The notes under the pieces are model-generated. The model saw nothing but the letters and a program-made list of their open reading frames with translations, had not been told where the DNA came from and ran no database searches. The translations under genes and the position numbers were made by a program. Positions 33,451 through 44,046 of a stretch of 64,000 nt of DNA are shown here, in pieces; within the stretch, counting starts at the first letter, position 1, and each line of letters opens with the position of its first letter. The stretch is taken from the NCBI GenBank assembly GCA_021521415.1, contig JAIQDT010003567.1, positions 186,001 through 250,000 on the forward strand. Direction: 5' to 3'. The stretch comes from Bidens hawaiensis. Its lineage: Eukaryota > Streptophyta > Magnoliopsida > Asterales > Asteraceae.

Positions 33451-34876
33451 TCTTGCTTCATTTTGTGATCGTCCGAACCGATCTCCAACTCCAAATCTTT
33501 GAAGCTCAACATGTCTCGGTCACCGAGGGTAATATGCAAGACGAAATGTCCTGTGGCGCTGAGCTTCAACTCGAAACTAAGCGTGATGGGTTGTTGTATT
33601 ACCTTAATCGTTTGTGGGTTCCCAATCGTGACGATCTTCATACTTTCATCATGGACGAAAGCTCATAAGTCGCGATATTCCATTCATCCAGGTGCAGATA
33701 AAATGTATATCAACTTATGGTCCATATTTTGGTGGCCCGGTATGAAGAAAGACATTGCATTATACGTCGCATAGTGCCTTACTTGCGCTAAAGTTAAGGC
33801 CGAGCATCAGCGACCATCTGCTTTACTCGTGCAACCGCACATTCCGATTTGGAAATGGGAAGATGTGACCATGGATTTTGTGTTTAAACTTCCAACCACT
33901 CGAAACCGCCACGACGGAATTTGGGTTATCGTTGACCATTTGACTAAGTCCGCGCATTTCATTCCGATCAATGAAAAGATCTCAGTTGATCAACTCTCTC
34001 AGATCTATATTCAGTGTATCGTGTGTCGTCATGGTGTACCCTTGCGTATTTATTTCCGACCGTGATAGTCGTTTTACTTCTCACTTTTTGGTTATATTTG
34101 TAAACCGCGTTGGGAACTCGTTTGGACCTTAGCACCGCCTATTACCCTCAAAACCGATGGGCAATCCGAGCGAACCATTCAAACGCTTGAGGATATGCTG
34201 AGGTATTGTGTTTTGGATTTTGGTGGAAACTGGGATTCTCATCTTCATTTGATTGAGTTCTCCTACAATAACATTTTTTCATACGAGCATCCGTATGGCT
34301 CCTTTCGAAGCATTCTATGGTCGTAAGTGTCGTTCTCCTATTTGTGAGAATGAGATTGGTGAAACCCAAATCACCAGTCCCGAACTTGTCCAAGAGACCA
34401 CTGATCGAATTGCGCAAATTCGACAAAATCTCTTAGCTGCTCGTAGTCGCCAAAAAGGCTACGAAGATAACCGTCGACGACCTCTCAAGTTTAATATTAG
34501 TGATCGGGTTCTTCTCAAGGTATCTCCTTGGAAGGGTGTTATTCATTTCGGTAAGAAAGGTAAATTATCCCCTCGATATGTTGGACCTTTAAAAATTCTC
34601 GATCATGTTGGTAGCGTGGCCTATACTCTTGAACTTCCGCAAGAACTCACGAATGTTCATCCGACGTTTCATGTATCCAATCTTAAGAAATGCTTAACCG
34701 AGGAAAATCTCCACATACCACTTGACGAAGTGCGCATCAATGAATCTATGCCATTTGTTGAGAAGCTGGTGGAAATTATGGACCGTAAGGACAAAGAGAC
34801 CAAAAGTAGCCGTATACCTTTGGTAAAGGTTCGTTGGGAATCTAAACGAGGTGCAGAATTTACTTGGGAACGGTAA
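33451..34876 (+). pseudogene. GypsyA integrase (broken)
   Basis: The zinc-binding region is partly visible (SRYSIHPGADKMY near 33670-33710, then CLTCAKVKAEHQ). The core follows: WEDVTMDFVFKLPTTR with the first Asp near 33870, a damaged second-Asp region near 34060, and the region of the catalytic Glu near 34150-34260. The C-terminal part is open at 34253-34876 (SRQKGYEDNRRRPLKF, DRVLLKVSPWKGVIHFGKKGKL, HVSNLKKCL) and ends in a chromodomain-like tail. Several stops and frame changes. Confidence 0.9.
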
Positions 34877-34950
34877 GATCAAATGCGAACCAAGTGTCCC
34901 CATTTGTTTGATACAGATTCTTTAACATAATTTCGGGGCGAAAATTTTTA

Positions 34951-34964
34951 AAAGTAGGGAATGC
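34951..34964 (+). promoter_or_regulatory. GypsyA polypurine tract
   Basis: AAAGTAGGGAATGC just before the LTR start TGTGACATTC at 34965; purine-rich apart from the last bases. Confidence 0.65.
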
Positions 34965-35844
34965 TGTGACATTCATCAATTTTCGATTCGTATTCGTATT
35001 TGTAAACCCGACCCTTTGGGTCGTTTGGATATTTTGTCATTATTATTTATCATTAATAAAGTATTCCCGACATTTAATGTTCGACTTTCGTTCATTTATT
35101 ACTATGTTCAATTATTTATGAAATCTCCAAGTTTATCGATAACCCGATTGAACACGTAAATAGCCAAAACCATAGTTTGATAACGTAACTAATAACAACT
35201 TCTAAGTTAGAGGTTTAAAGTGAAAATATATTAATTAAAATTGATTTAAAGAAAACTTGAAACTTGAGGGGTCAAAGTGTAACATTTATTTTAATTATAT
35301 TAATTAGTATAAACCCAACCCTAACTCCCCCCGTCCCCGTAGCCGTTTTTCCAGCAGGCCTCCGGTCGCTGGAATCCGTTGCCGGAGGTGGCCGCCACTA
35401 CCATTAAACGCTTTTTTTAACCCAAATGAAATATATAAAATCGTTTAATCTTCGATATACTATCCTAACAACTTGTTAATTACGTTATAACAAACTAAAA
35501 CGTGTTAATCCAATCCGTGACATACGCCGAATTTACGGGAAATCAAATTAAAGCAATTAGTGTTTATACGCTTAAATTCCTAGTATAAATAGGAGGCTTA
35601 GATCAATCTAAACTCGCTCATTCCTCTTAGTCCCCTCTAATACACTGATTTTTCAGTAATTGGGAGCTTTTCTTCTTAGTTTTCCGACAACCGGGTCTTG
35701 GCCAAAACAACACCATTTAATGTAATTGTTATATGCATATTAACGTCGTTGAATCAGCAAACAAAACCCCTAATCTAATTTCACCAAACAACGAACAGAA
35801 TCATCAATTGGAAAGTAGGGTTTTTATAATGAAGAAGATCATTA

Positions 35845-35845
<1 letters not shown>

Positions 35846-35895
<50 letters not shown>
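35846..35895. repeat. (TA)n microsatellite
   Basis: About 50 bases of TA in the GypsyA 3' LTR. It stands where the 5' LTR has the A-box half of tRNA-like module 1. Confidence 0.9.
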
Positions 35896-35896
<1 letters not shown>

Positions 35897-36045
35897 ATAA
35901 CAAACAAAAGACCCGGGTTCGAAACCTGGGTCACGCATGCATTTTTTGGGTAACCTGTTATGTTAATATTATTATTATTAATAAAATCCATTTGAAACAG
36001 TTATTGTATTTAAATCATTAGAACCAAACATAAAACGAATATGCA

Positions 36046-36072
36046 GTCTTGGTGATCTAACATCACCAAGAC
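36046..36072 (+). repeat. Perfect 11-bp hairpin replacing an A box
   Basis: GTCTTGGTGAT, loop CTAAC, ATCACCAAGAC. The corresponding 5' LTR stretch (28108-28150) has no such stem and holds the A-box instead. Confidence 0.85.
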
Positions 36073-37937
36073 CCGGGTTCGAAACCCGGATCAGACATAT
36101 TTTTTTATTATTTTTAATTAAGTTTATTAATAATTAATTAACCTTTTTAATCAATTAAAAATCAAAATAAATTTATAAAAACCTTTTTAAGTTAAATAAA
36201 AATTATGTATATTAACTATAAAATATATCTCACCATTTCACATTTAAAAACCAAGTTTCTCATTTTCGTAGACCGTAACTAAAAATCGTTAATAATCTTA
36301 AACGTAAACTATAATTTTCTAAAAACTGTTTTGTTAATGCAATAATTATGTTTTCGACATATAAACAAAAGTTCAAGTATTTTGAACATTCGAACTTCAT
36401 ATTCTCGCTGTTAAACTACTTATATCTTATTAATAAACCAGTTATCGTTTAATAATATAATAATCAAAGAGCCATAAAATTTGTAATAAATTATAATAAA
36501 ATAACCTTAAAATTATTCAACCTTAAAATTCCGTTAAAATAGTCGTTAAAAGTCATGTTTATTCTTATTTATAGTTCATACGGATTGACCGCTTCGGTTA
36601 CCTTTGACCCCTTCGAGTTATTCTAATTCCTTTTTACTTCAATTACTAAGGTGAGTTTTCACAACCCCCTTTTAATGTTTTCATACTTTAGGATAGCATA
36701 TGTACTATTATCAAACTTCAAGAACTTCAATTTGCTTGCAAACTATACTTCAATCATGGACTCGTGTTGTAACACCCCAACCCGGAACGGGATGACGTGT
36801 CACCTTTACAGATATCAAAACGTAACTCATAAAAGCCTATGTCAAATTAAATTTCATCAAATAACCAAAAATGAATAGTCTTTTAAAATCTTGAACTTCA
36901 TTAGTCTCTCTCATCACTAATTCCCCCGAATCCCGGATTACCTGTGAACAAATAAGAAAAACACAACAAAGAAAATACGGCTGAGCCAAAAATTGCCCAG
37001 TAACGGAAAGAACAATAGAATAGGTAAGGACTGACGAAGTTAAAGTAAGTCTAAGAACTTTGATTCAAACTCGAAACCAACTTTTTACTTACAAAAATAC
37101 TAAACATAAACTGACGCATAATCCGACGCTTGGTCGTAACAAAATCAAACGCATACAGAAACATATCAGAATATATACACATATCAAACCACGTGACTAC
37201 ACATATCAAAAACTCAACGTCACGTGAAACAGAAGCACCAACGAGCCTAAACAGAATAGACCAGTACACAGCTAGCTAGTCCATGCACCTATGAGACGGT
37301 GAGCGTGGCGTACATCCATTATTCCATCTCCACACAACAAACGCAAACTCAGAGCTAAGATCGATCTATACGCCTCTAGGGGCCAAACTAGAGACACCGT
37401 GAACTTTTATTACGCATTGTCATGATAAGTGCATGCCGTTGACGCCCATACGACATTTCAGACATGCTCGGGTGACAGAGGACAAAAGCTAATTTCATAT
37501 AAATATGCAACAAAATGCTACTAACGGAACATGCAATAACGAGTACAAAATATATAATCTATTGCATGCTACAAAAATAAATATAAAACATACCAAATAA
37601 GTAAACCGAACTCAAACTAAAAAATCCACACTACAAAGTGATGAACACCGAATTTAAAATGGAATATAATTTATACTACGAGTAAACGAAAATAGAAACC
37701 GTACTACAAAGTAACGAAATATTAATAATACTAAGAGGAAACAAAGACGGAAACCGTACCTTTGATAAATATGCAAAGAAAACCGTAAACAAAGTCCTGT
37801 AGGTTGTCTTAGCACCTCAGTAGCCGAATAAACAAAACAGTTGTCGCGACGGTAGTGTGGACCTGGAAACGAGTGGCGTAGTGCACAGCGATGGCAGTAA
37901 GCCGAGACGAAGCGGTGACAGTCTTAGCAACCGATGG

Positions 37938-39807
37938 TGTAAGGCCCCGAACCCCGGGAACCCCACAGTTGGTAACCATTCAAGACACTCGTAAAAATAA
38001 TTAATCTTAAAAACAATTCTTTTCATTAAAATAAACATCACAGAGTATAATTCGGTAGAAAACGTAAATAAGTAAATGAGTTCCCAAAACCCAGGAATTT
38101 AACTCCCAAAACCAAAATTAAGTATAACTTTTATAAGTCTTTTGAAATAAAATGTTCATAAACAATTCTTCATTCCAGTATGCCCTTCACCATCCAAGTA
38201 GCTCCGTGCACGTCCAAGCGATAAGGCATCCTCTTCCTAACCTGAAACTCACACTAACATGCACACAAAGTCAGCTTAAGCTGAGTGAGTTCAAGTTTTA
38301 AATAAGTAGCAAAAGTTTTACTAATCATTCCAGCGGTTTTAAAACAGCAAACGGAAGTACATCGGTTAGGTCCCCACATTCAATAAATAGTCATCCTTAC
38401 GTATGAGCATCTCTATACGTGCATACCTATATATATCAATATATATAACATTCAATAATAACATTCAGGGCCGAGAAAACGTACAACCCAAACACGTAAC
38501 ATTCGGCGCATGCAAACACAAAGTAGGCATACGCAACATTCAGTAGTCGAGACGACTACAACATTCGCCAAATATTGGCCATTCTAAATATATATAAATA
38601 TATATACATACACACATTCTATAACATTCCAAGGCCTACCAATACTAGCAAGCCTATGTAAAACCATTTAAAACATTTCATCAGTGAGAAAACACTTAGG
38701 TGTGCATGCTAGCCCAAAACTTAAAAAGAGTTAAACGGGGCATCAAGAACTCACCTGAATCGATCGAACACCTGCAACGAGCTAGGAAATCCCTAAGGGC
38801 ACAATCACAAGCAAGGGCCTGTAAATTATACATAACGCGTTACTAAACTAGACCGTAAGAACACTCTTGCCTAATGGGCCGTTCAAGCCCAACACTTTGG
38901 CCCAAGGCCCAACACTTATCAAATCGAGTCGAATACGCGCGTAATAAACCTTAAAACCATTTGTTAAACGAATCAGCCCCAAGTGGACCAAATTCCTATT
39001 TTAAACCTTTCATTTATCATAATTATGTCACCCGAGTTGATCGGGTTGACGGTTCCTTTTTACAACTCTCAATTTAACATTTAAACGAAAATTCACGTAC
39101 CGCCGACTCGATTGACCAAGCACCAACCAAAACAGCCCCGAGCAACAAAAAAATAATTTTCCCACAGCCCTTAGACTCCCCTAGGGCCATACAAACTGAT
39201 TCGGTTGGTCATCCAACTGATTAACGCATCAAACTCAACAATTTGCAATTCTACACCCGATAAACCCTAGTTTTCGAACTAAAATCGATTGACCGACCTA
39301 AACACCTCCAATGACCACGAAATTTTAATATGATGTAAATGCCATACCTGGGGGTCTTTCTACACCAGAAACTCTAATTTTTATCTACGGGAAGTGGGTC
39401 AATTACACCTTGGCCGAAAATCTGTCCAACGAAAAGTTTCGGCAAATTGAGCATCAAAACGATTAGGGGTGAGCAAAAAGAGTGTTGGGGATTGTAGTAC
39501 ATACCTTGAACTACTTCTAGGAGCTTGGAATCGATCAAAAAGTCGAAGCAAAGAAGGGAGGGGGGTTGTTCCCTGGTCCGATCGCTGCTGCTGCATCTAG
39601 GGTTTAGGGTTTTTTGTTTAATGTTATATTATAAAACTTTTTCACTCTAGCCCCCGGAAAAATAATAATAATGCACTTGGAAGAAATGTTAAGTGATTAG
39701 ACGTACTGGGATGACGTAAACGCTTCAGAGGAATGTCGGATAAATCCCGAGAATTATACATACTTTACAATCTTTAATTCTTGAAATCGGAATTAACGGG
39801 TGTTACA
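37938..39807 (+). mobile_element. R1 family solo LTR nested in LTR-X
   Basis: 1870 bp from TGTAAGGCCCCG to CGGGTGTTACA. The flanking five bases are GATGG on the left and GGTGG on the right, one mismatch, a probable target duplication. It is homologous in reverse orientation to 1-1657. No coding capacity: the open frame at 39399-39596 is chance. Confidence 0.85.
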
Positions 39808-40291
39808 GGTGGTGGCTAGCTCCGAAAAAAAACAACCGATAGCGGCGGCGGTGTGTGTTCGATAGTTAAACAGAACTGAACCAGAGGTGATATAGCAACA
39901 GTTGTGATTAATTACAGTGGCGACAACAAGCGGTGAGGAAGGTGGCGGAGGTCCCTGATTTTCGGCGACGAGTTGCAGGGCGGCGGTGATGGTGAATATC
40001 TTATGGATGCACATTTGTGACAAAGATTATATAATTAAACGAATCTTGCACCTCAAGTTTCGTTACAAGCGTTTGGGATTAGAATTAGATCTTGAATTTC
40101 AAATCAAAGTTTATTTATTTATTTATTTCTTTCTTTCCCACGAAAATCGAGTAGAAGATGAAGATACAGGCTTTTCAAATTAAGTTTCATCATATGGAAA
40201 TATTGACCCCTAAACTTTTAAATAAATTTCAGATTTTGCACTTTAAACCTCCATGTTTAATATTTAATTTAGCATCCCTTCACTAATAATA

Positions 40292-40293
40292 AC

Positions 40294-40359
<66 letters not shown>
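40292..40359. repeat. (ATT)n microsatellite
   Basis: About 22 uninterrupted trinucleotide repeats within LTR-X. Confidence 0.92.
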
Positions 40360-41073
40360 CATCATGGTGTTCAGGCTAGTAGGCTTGTAATCATATCTAA
40401 AACGCTCGATGTCTTCCTCATTAATGTTCTATCGGTTTAACGAGATAACACTTCTACTAACCGACTCAATAATTCGACGTTTATTACTTTTATTATTTTA
40501 GTGTTTCAAAATTTTCGTATGTTACACGTGTGCTTTTTTTTTTAATTGTTATATATGTGAAATTCAAGTGGTTGCCTCATTAAGTATGATCATACGCCCC
40601 CCTTTGCACTCAGGTCCATTTGCATCGAGTGGAAAAGGGACCTCCTTATCCGAGTACGTTGGTAGCCCCAACTGGAAAGGACCTTCGTATGTTCTTTACA
40701 CTCAGGTCCATTGCATCGAGTGTAAAGAACCCTTATGTGCTCATTTCACAAGTTTTCATGGAATTGTGTGGGTTTTACGTAGTATTTAAATTGTGGAATC
40801 TCACCAGCTATATTTACAGATGACCATATTTTATACATATGTTATAGGTACTGTGATTAGAGGATGAAGGACTAGAAGACATTTAGTTTTATAGGTTATT
40901 TATATAAATAAGTTATTACTATTGTCCAACTTTGATTTGAATGTACTTGTTATGTATTTCAAACTTGAGTTACATGATGCTTTAATGTTATTATTGCCAC
41001 TAAATAGTGTCACATGTGTTTGAACAATCAGTACGTCACACTTGGGCGTTTCCGCTTAAGCCGGGGTGTTACA

Positions 41074-41635
41074 GACCATATGCAGGATTAGGAGGCTCAA
41101 TTCATGAAACCGATCGTTGTAGGTGGTATTATCACCTCCCTCTTGCTTCAAATTCCAGAACTCATCTTCCGACTTCAGGAGTTCATATTTCGGGCAGAAC
41201 TTGTTTAGCATGAGTTTCTTGAGGTCATCCCATGACAAGGCCATGGAAACCTCAGCCCCAAGGTCTTTCTTTTTGCTATTCCACCAAGTAAGGGGACCTC
41301 AATTTGAAAACGCTTGAGGCATAAATGGTCTTTTTGTCTTCCTGACATGCATAGTGGAGGAACACACTCTTCATGTGCTCAAACCATTGAAAAAGGGTTG
41401 TAGCACCCTTAGTCCCAAAGTAATCGGTCGGGTTAGCATTGGTGAATTGCTTGAAAGAGCAAACATTAGGGTTCACGGGAGCATTAGCGGAATTCTTGGT
41501 TTGGAGTGGAGAGATGAGTATTGGGAGGGCTTCCACGATTCCCTTCGTAATGCAAGACGACATGCTACGGCCAGAGCTGTCGACGTGGCTGGTACGGTTG
41601 ATGAGACGGGAAGACATATTGAAAGGATAAAACAT
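41074..41635 (-). pseudogene. GypsyB gag, N-terminal part
   Basis: Minus strand, homologous to GypsyA gag. It starts near 41635, with FKQFTNANPTDYFGTKGATT and LFQWFEHMKSVFLHY, then after a frame change ALSWDDLKKLMLNKFCPKYE, EFWNLKQEGGDNTTYNDRFH and ELSLLILHMV up to 41074, where the GypsyA 3' LTR cuts in. The C-terminal gag, zinc knuckle and protease active site are missing. The downstream pol of the same type and strand lies at 1658-3452. Confidence 0.88.
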
Positions 41636-42614
41636 GTAAAATTTATGAGACTTGGGTAAATGTTGTAAATGTATGAGTTTGTGTAAATTGATACTTGTGA
41701 ATTCTATTTAACAATTTGAGGTTGGGTTTGTGGTTGAGGTTAAGAATGATGTCATTTATGAGACTTGATTTTATAAGTGTTAACGTTATGAGGAATAAAT
41801 AAGTAAATAAATAATTAAAACATAACTTAAAATCGAAATACAGGGTTTCATTTGTTGGCAAGGATTTCATGAACCACCATGGTTCCTTCCAACGAAATGA
41901 AAATATCGAAAACCAAATAAAAGTTGTTGAAATATTCATGTATTAACTTCACAAAATCGATGAACATTGAGTTGTGAGTGGTGTTGAACTAGATGGTTGA
42001 AGTAATTTGGGAACCACTCTGTATTTGTATACTTCACCCATATATTCAACTAAAACACAATACAGAAAACCGAGTTTAGCCACGTATCACCGTGAATTTG
42101 GTTATAAATTAAGGGATGTGATCATCACATGACCACGATTGATACAATAAGGGTGGTAGATTTGTTAACATTTGGTGTGATACGTTTTGGCCTAATAGGT
42201 TTCACACCCACACCTCCACCTCCAGGAAGGTAACCAGGTCTCACGGTTGATTGAGATTTGTGCGTATTACGCTTCCTTAGGCTCGCAAGCCTTGGCGTCA
42301 AGGGTTCAGTGTACAGGTGTGTCCCCCTTCCAGCTGCTACATATCCGCACAAATCATCCTCAAGGAGAAGGGAAATAAAAGGCGGGATTTCTTCAGGAAA
42401 TTCCCGATTAAAAATCATCCTAAAGTTTTGAAAAATGATTTTGAGGCATAGCCTCAGAATAAGTGTGTGCTTTCGTGTATAATTGTATATGATAAACAAT
42501 TTAAATAAATTAAGCTATGTAAAAAATTTAAACAAGTAGGGTGCACGTATAGGAACACATATATGGACCCTAAGCATGCTATTAAGCTGTTACGTCTAAT
42601 CACCTATCTTATAG
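41636..42614 (-). other. GypsyB leader
   Basis: About 1 kb between PBS (42615-42627) and gag. It contains the reading frame at 42125-42499 shared with GypsyA. Otherwise noncoding. Confidence 0.75.
42125..42499 (-). CDS. Leader reading frame shared with GypsyA (unknown function)
   Basis: A 124-codon open frame. Its central part (GYVAAGRGTHLYTEPLTPRL ... PGYLPGGGG ... PIRPK) aligns in frame with 29648-29953 of GypsyA. The N-terminal part (RMIFNREFPEEIPPFISLLL) is longer than in GypsyA. No known domain, no membrane segment. It may be a short upstream ORF or only conserved leader DNA. Confidence 0.4.
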   Translation of the reverse strand: MFIIYNYTRKHTLILRLCLKIIFQNFRMIFNREFPEEIPPFISLLLEDDLCGYVAAGRGTHLYTEPLTPRLASLRKRNTHKSQSTVRPGYLPGGGGVGVKPIRPKRITPNVNKSTTLIVSIVVM

Positions 42615-42627
42615 CGCTCTGATACAA
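42615..42627 (-). promoter_or_regulatory. GypsyB primer-binding site
   Basis: GCTCTGATACAAA reads TTTGTATCAGAGC on the minus strand, a tRNA-Met-type site with one change, close to the LTR end at 42631. Confidence 0.8.
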
Positions 42628-43555
42628 ATTTGTCTCACCCCAACCTATGGCGGAATATGCAGGGGTGCGACATAATTGTATCATAGTACAAAAGACACTA
42701 AAGTAAATACACGTGTCAATATCTAAATTATTTATTTCATATAATTCAAGTACAAAAAAACACAAACATTGTCTCATGAAAATAAACATTACAATTTAAT
42801 AATAAAGATAAATAAGTCTTCAATTCATCAAGCAACCTAAGTTCCAACTATTCCTTAGCTTGTTTCTTCATCCTAAAAAGCTACCCGCGCCATGTGTGAA
42901 AATATATAGTTTGTCAACATAAAGTTAAGGAAGTAATCACGATTTTTGAATATATATAATATTAAAAAGTCAATTTCTTGCGATAAATATAAATTACTAC
43001 AACTAGCATAACAATAATATAAAATTTGTCTTTTCACTCGAATCCCATGGATGACGAGCTACTTTGACGGCGTATGATCATACTAATGAGGATGAGATAC
43101 CAACCACCAAAACATAAAATAAACACATAGTCACATTTGCACGTATAACTAATTGAGCATATCATATAACGCAAATAATGGAATTGTAGTGTAAAATAAA
43201 ATGATTAAATTGTGAACGCATAACGCCCTCAAAATGTAAAACGGTAAAAGGGGAGATGTGAATTACTTACCTTATAGGTGGAATAAATTTTGATATAACA
43301 ATAAAATTAAGATTACAACGATTGCGCTCCTTGAGATACGTCAACAGAAATTGCCTAATTGTTAACGATACATTAATTAATAAACGAAAAGAAGATAACG
43401 AGTGTTATAACGGATTTGTGATTTGATGGTGCTTTGTGACTATCGAACTATTAGTTTAATAAATTTAAAGATTATTATATATATGATTGATTATTTATGA
43501 CTTATATTTTATATTATATATTATTTTTATTATCATTATTGTTATTTCTTTTATG

Positions 43556-43557
<2 letters not shown>

Positions 43558-43605
<48 letters not shown>
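43558..43605. repeat. (TTA)n microsatellite
   Basis: About 16 trinucleotide repeats. Confidence 0.9.
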
Positions 43606-43779
43606 CGTTTACTATTATTTTTGTTATTATAAGTGCTATTATTATTATTTGGTAAATGAGACAAGCGATATATTTTATCCATATTTATATTTTCAAGTAA
43701 ATTAATTTTATTAATAACTAACCGATATTATGTATTAATAAACATTATATATATGTTTAATGAAACATTAATATTAATT

Positions 43780-43832
<53 letters not shown>

Positions 43833-43834
43833 TA
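43780..43834. repeat. (TACATA)n microsatellite
   Basis: About nine tandem copies of a six-base unit. Confidence 0.9.
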
Positions 43835-44046
43835 CTATGGGAAAATTATTCGGACCTTTAAGCTAGATCGGTTTGGATGAAGATATTTGCTTCATATTAT
43901 TTATATATCTAAGTGTATGTGTGTGTAAATATATGAATATACATACATACATACATATATATATATACTTATAGATAGGAAAATATGACATGAGACCATG
44001 TTCAAATAATACTTTCGGGATTTCATTTCGGTAAAAAAATGTTTAT

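Larger units (their letters stand above)
36768..40526 (-). mobile_element. LTR-X: solo LTR with target duplication CGTGT, split by R1 LTR
   Basis: Begins TGTAACACCCC at 36768 and ends TATGTTACA at 40526, flanked on both sides by CGTGT (36763-36767 and 40527-40531). Without the nested R1 LTR it is 1889 bp. Orientation is inferred as minus because the end with CCCGGGTTGGGGTGTTACA, read on the minus strand, resembles the 3' end of other gypsy LTRs here. It contains no gag-pol, so it is a solo LTR left by recombination. It contains an (ATT)n microsatellite. Confidence 0.88.
27905..41073 (+). mobile_element. GypsyA: Ty3/gypsy element, plus strand, with nested solo LTRs
   Basis: Truncated 5' LTR (27905-29367), PBS, long leader, gag, protease, RT, RNase H, integrase to 34876, PPT, and 3' LTR (34965-41073) split by LTR-X. 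The 5' and 3' LTRs match over about 1.41 kb once the insertion is removed. It appears inserted in the gag of GypsyB, which resumes at 41074. The C-terminal integrase tail (VRWESKRGAEFTWER) resembles the tail of plant chromovirus-type elements. Many stops fit C-to-T or G-to-A change, so it is an old, methylated copy. Confidence 0.9.
34965..41073 (+). mobile_element. GypsyA 3' LTR, split by LTR-X
   Basis: Starts TGTGACATTCATC and ends CCGGGGTGTTACA. Two parts: 34965-36767 and 40527-41073, about 2.34 kb in total after removing one target duplication. The first 0.9 kb (TATA-type promoter region near 35580) is not present in the 5' LTR. Confidence 0.88.
42631..44046 (-). mobile_element. GypsyB 5' LTR, outer boundary uncertain
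   Basis: Inner end TGTCTCACCCCAACC at 42631 (GGTTGGGGTGAGACA on the minus strand). No second copy is in the window, so the outer end is not fixed; I stop at the next recognisable LTR. It contains (TTA)n and (TACATA)n microsatellites and no gene. Confidence 0.55.

Noticed and set aside
35286..35420. Possible host gene exon (CG-rich stretch before a TATA-like region)
   Set aside because: It lies in the GypsyA 3' LTR between LTR start and repeat; no long frame or splice structure.
39399..39596. Frame resembling a small protein within the R1 LTR
   Set aside because: Homologous R1 sequence at the window start does not keep it open; LTR noncoding DNA.
43487..43705. Ile/Tyr-rich hydrophobic open frame
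   Set aside because: Product of the (TTA)n microsatellite.
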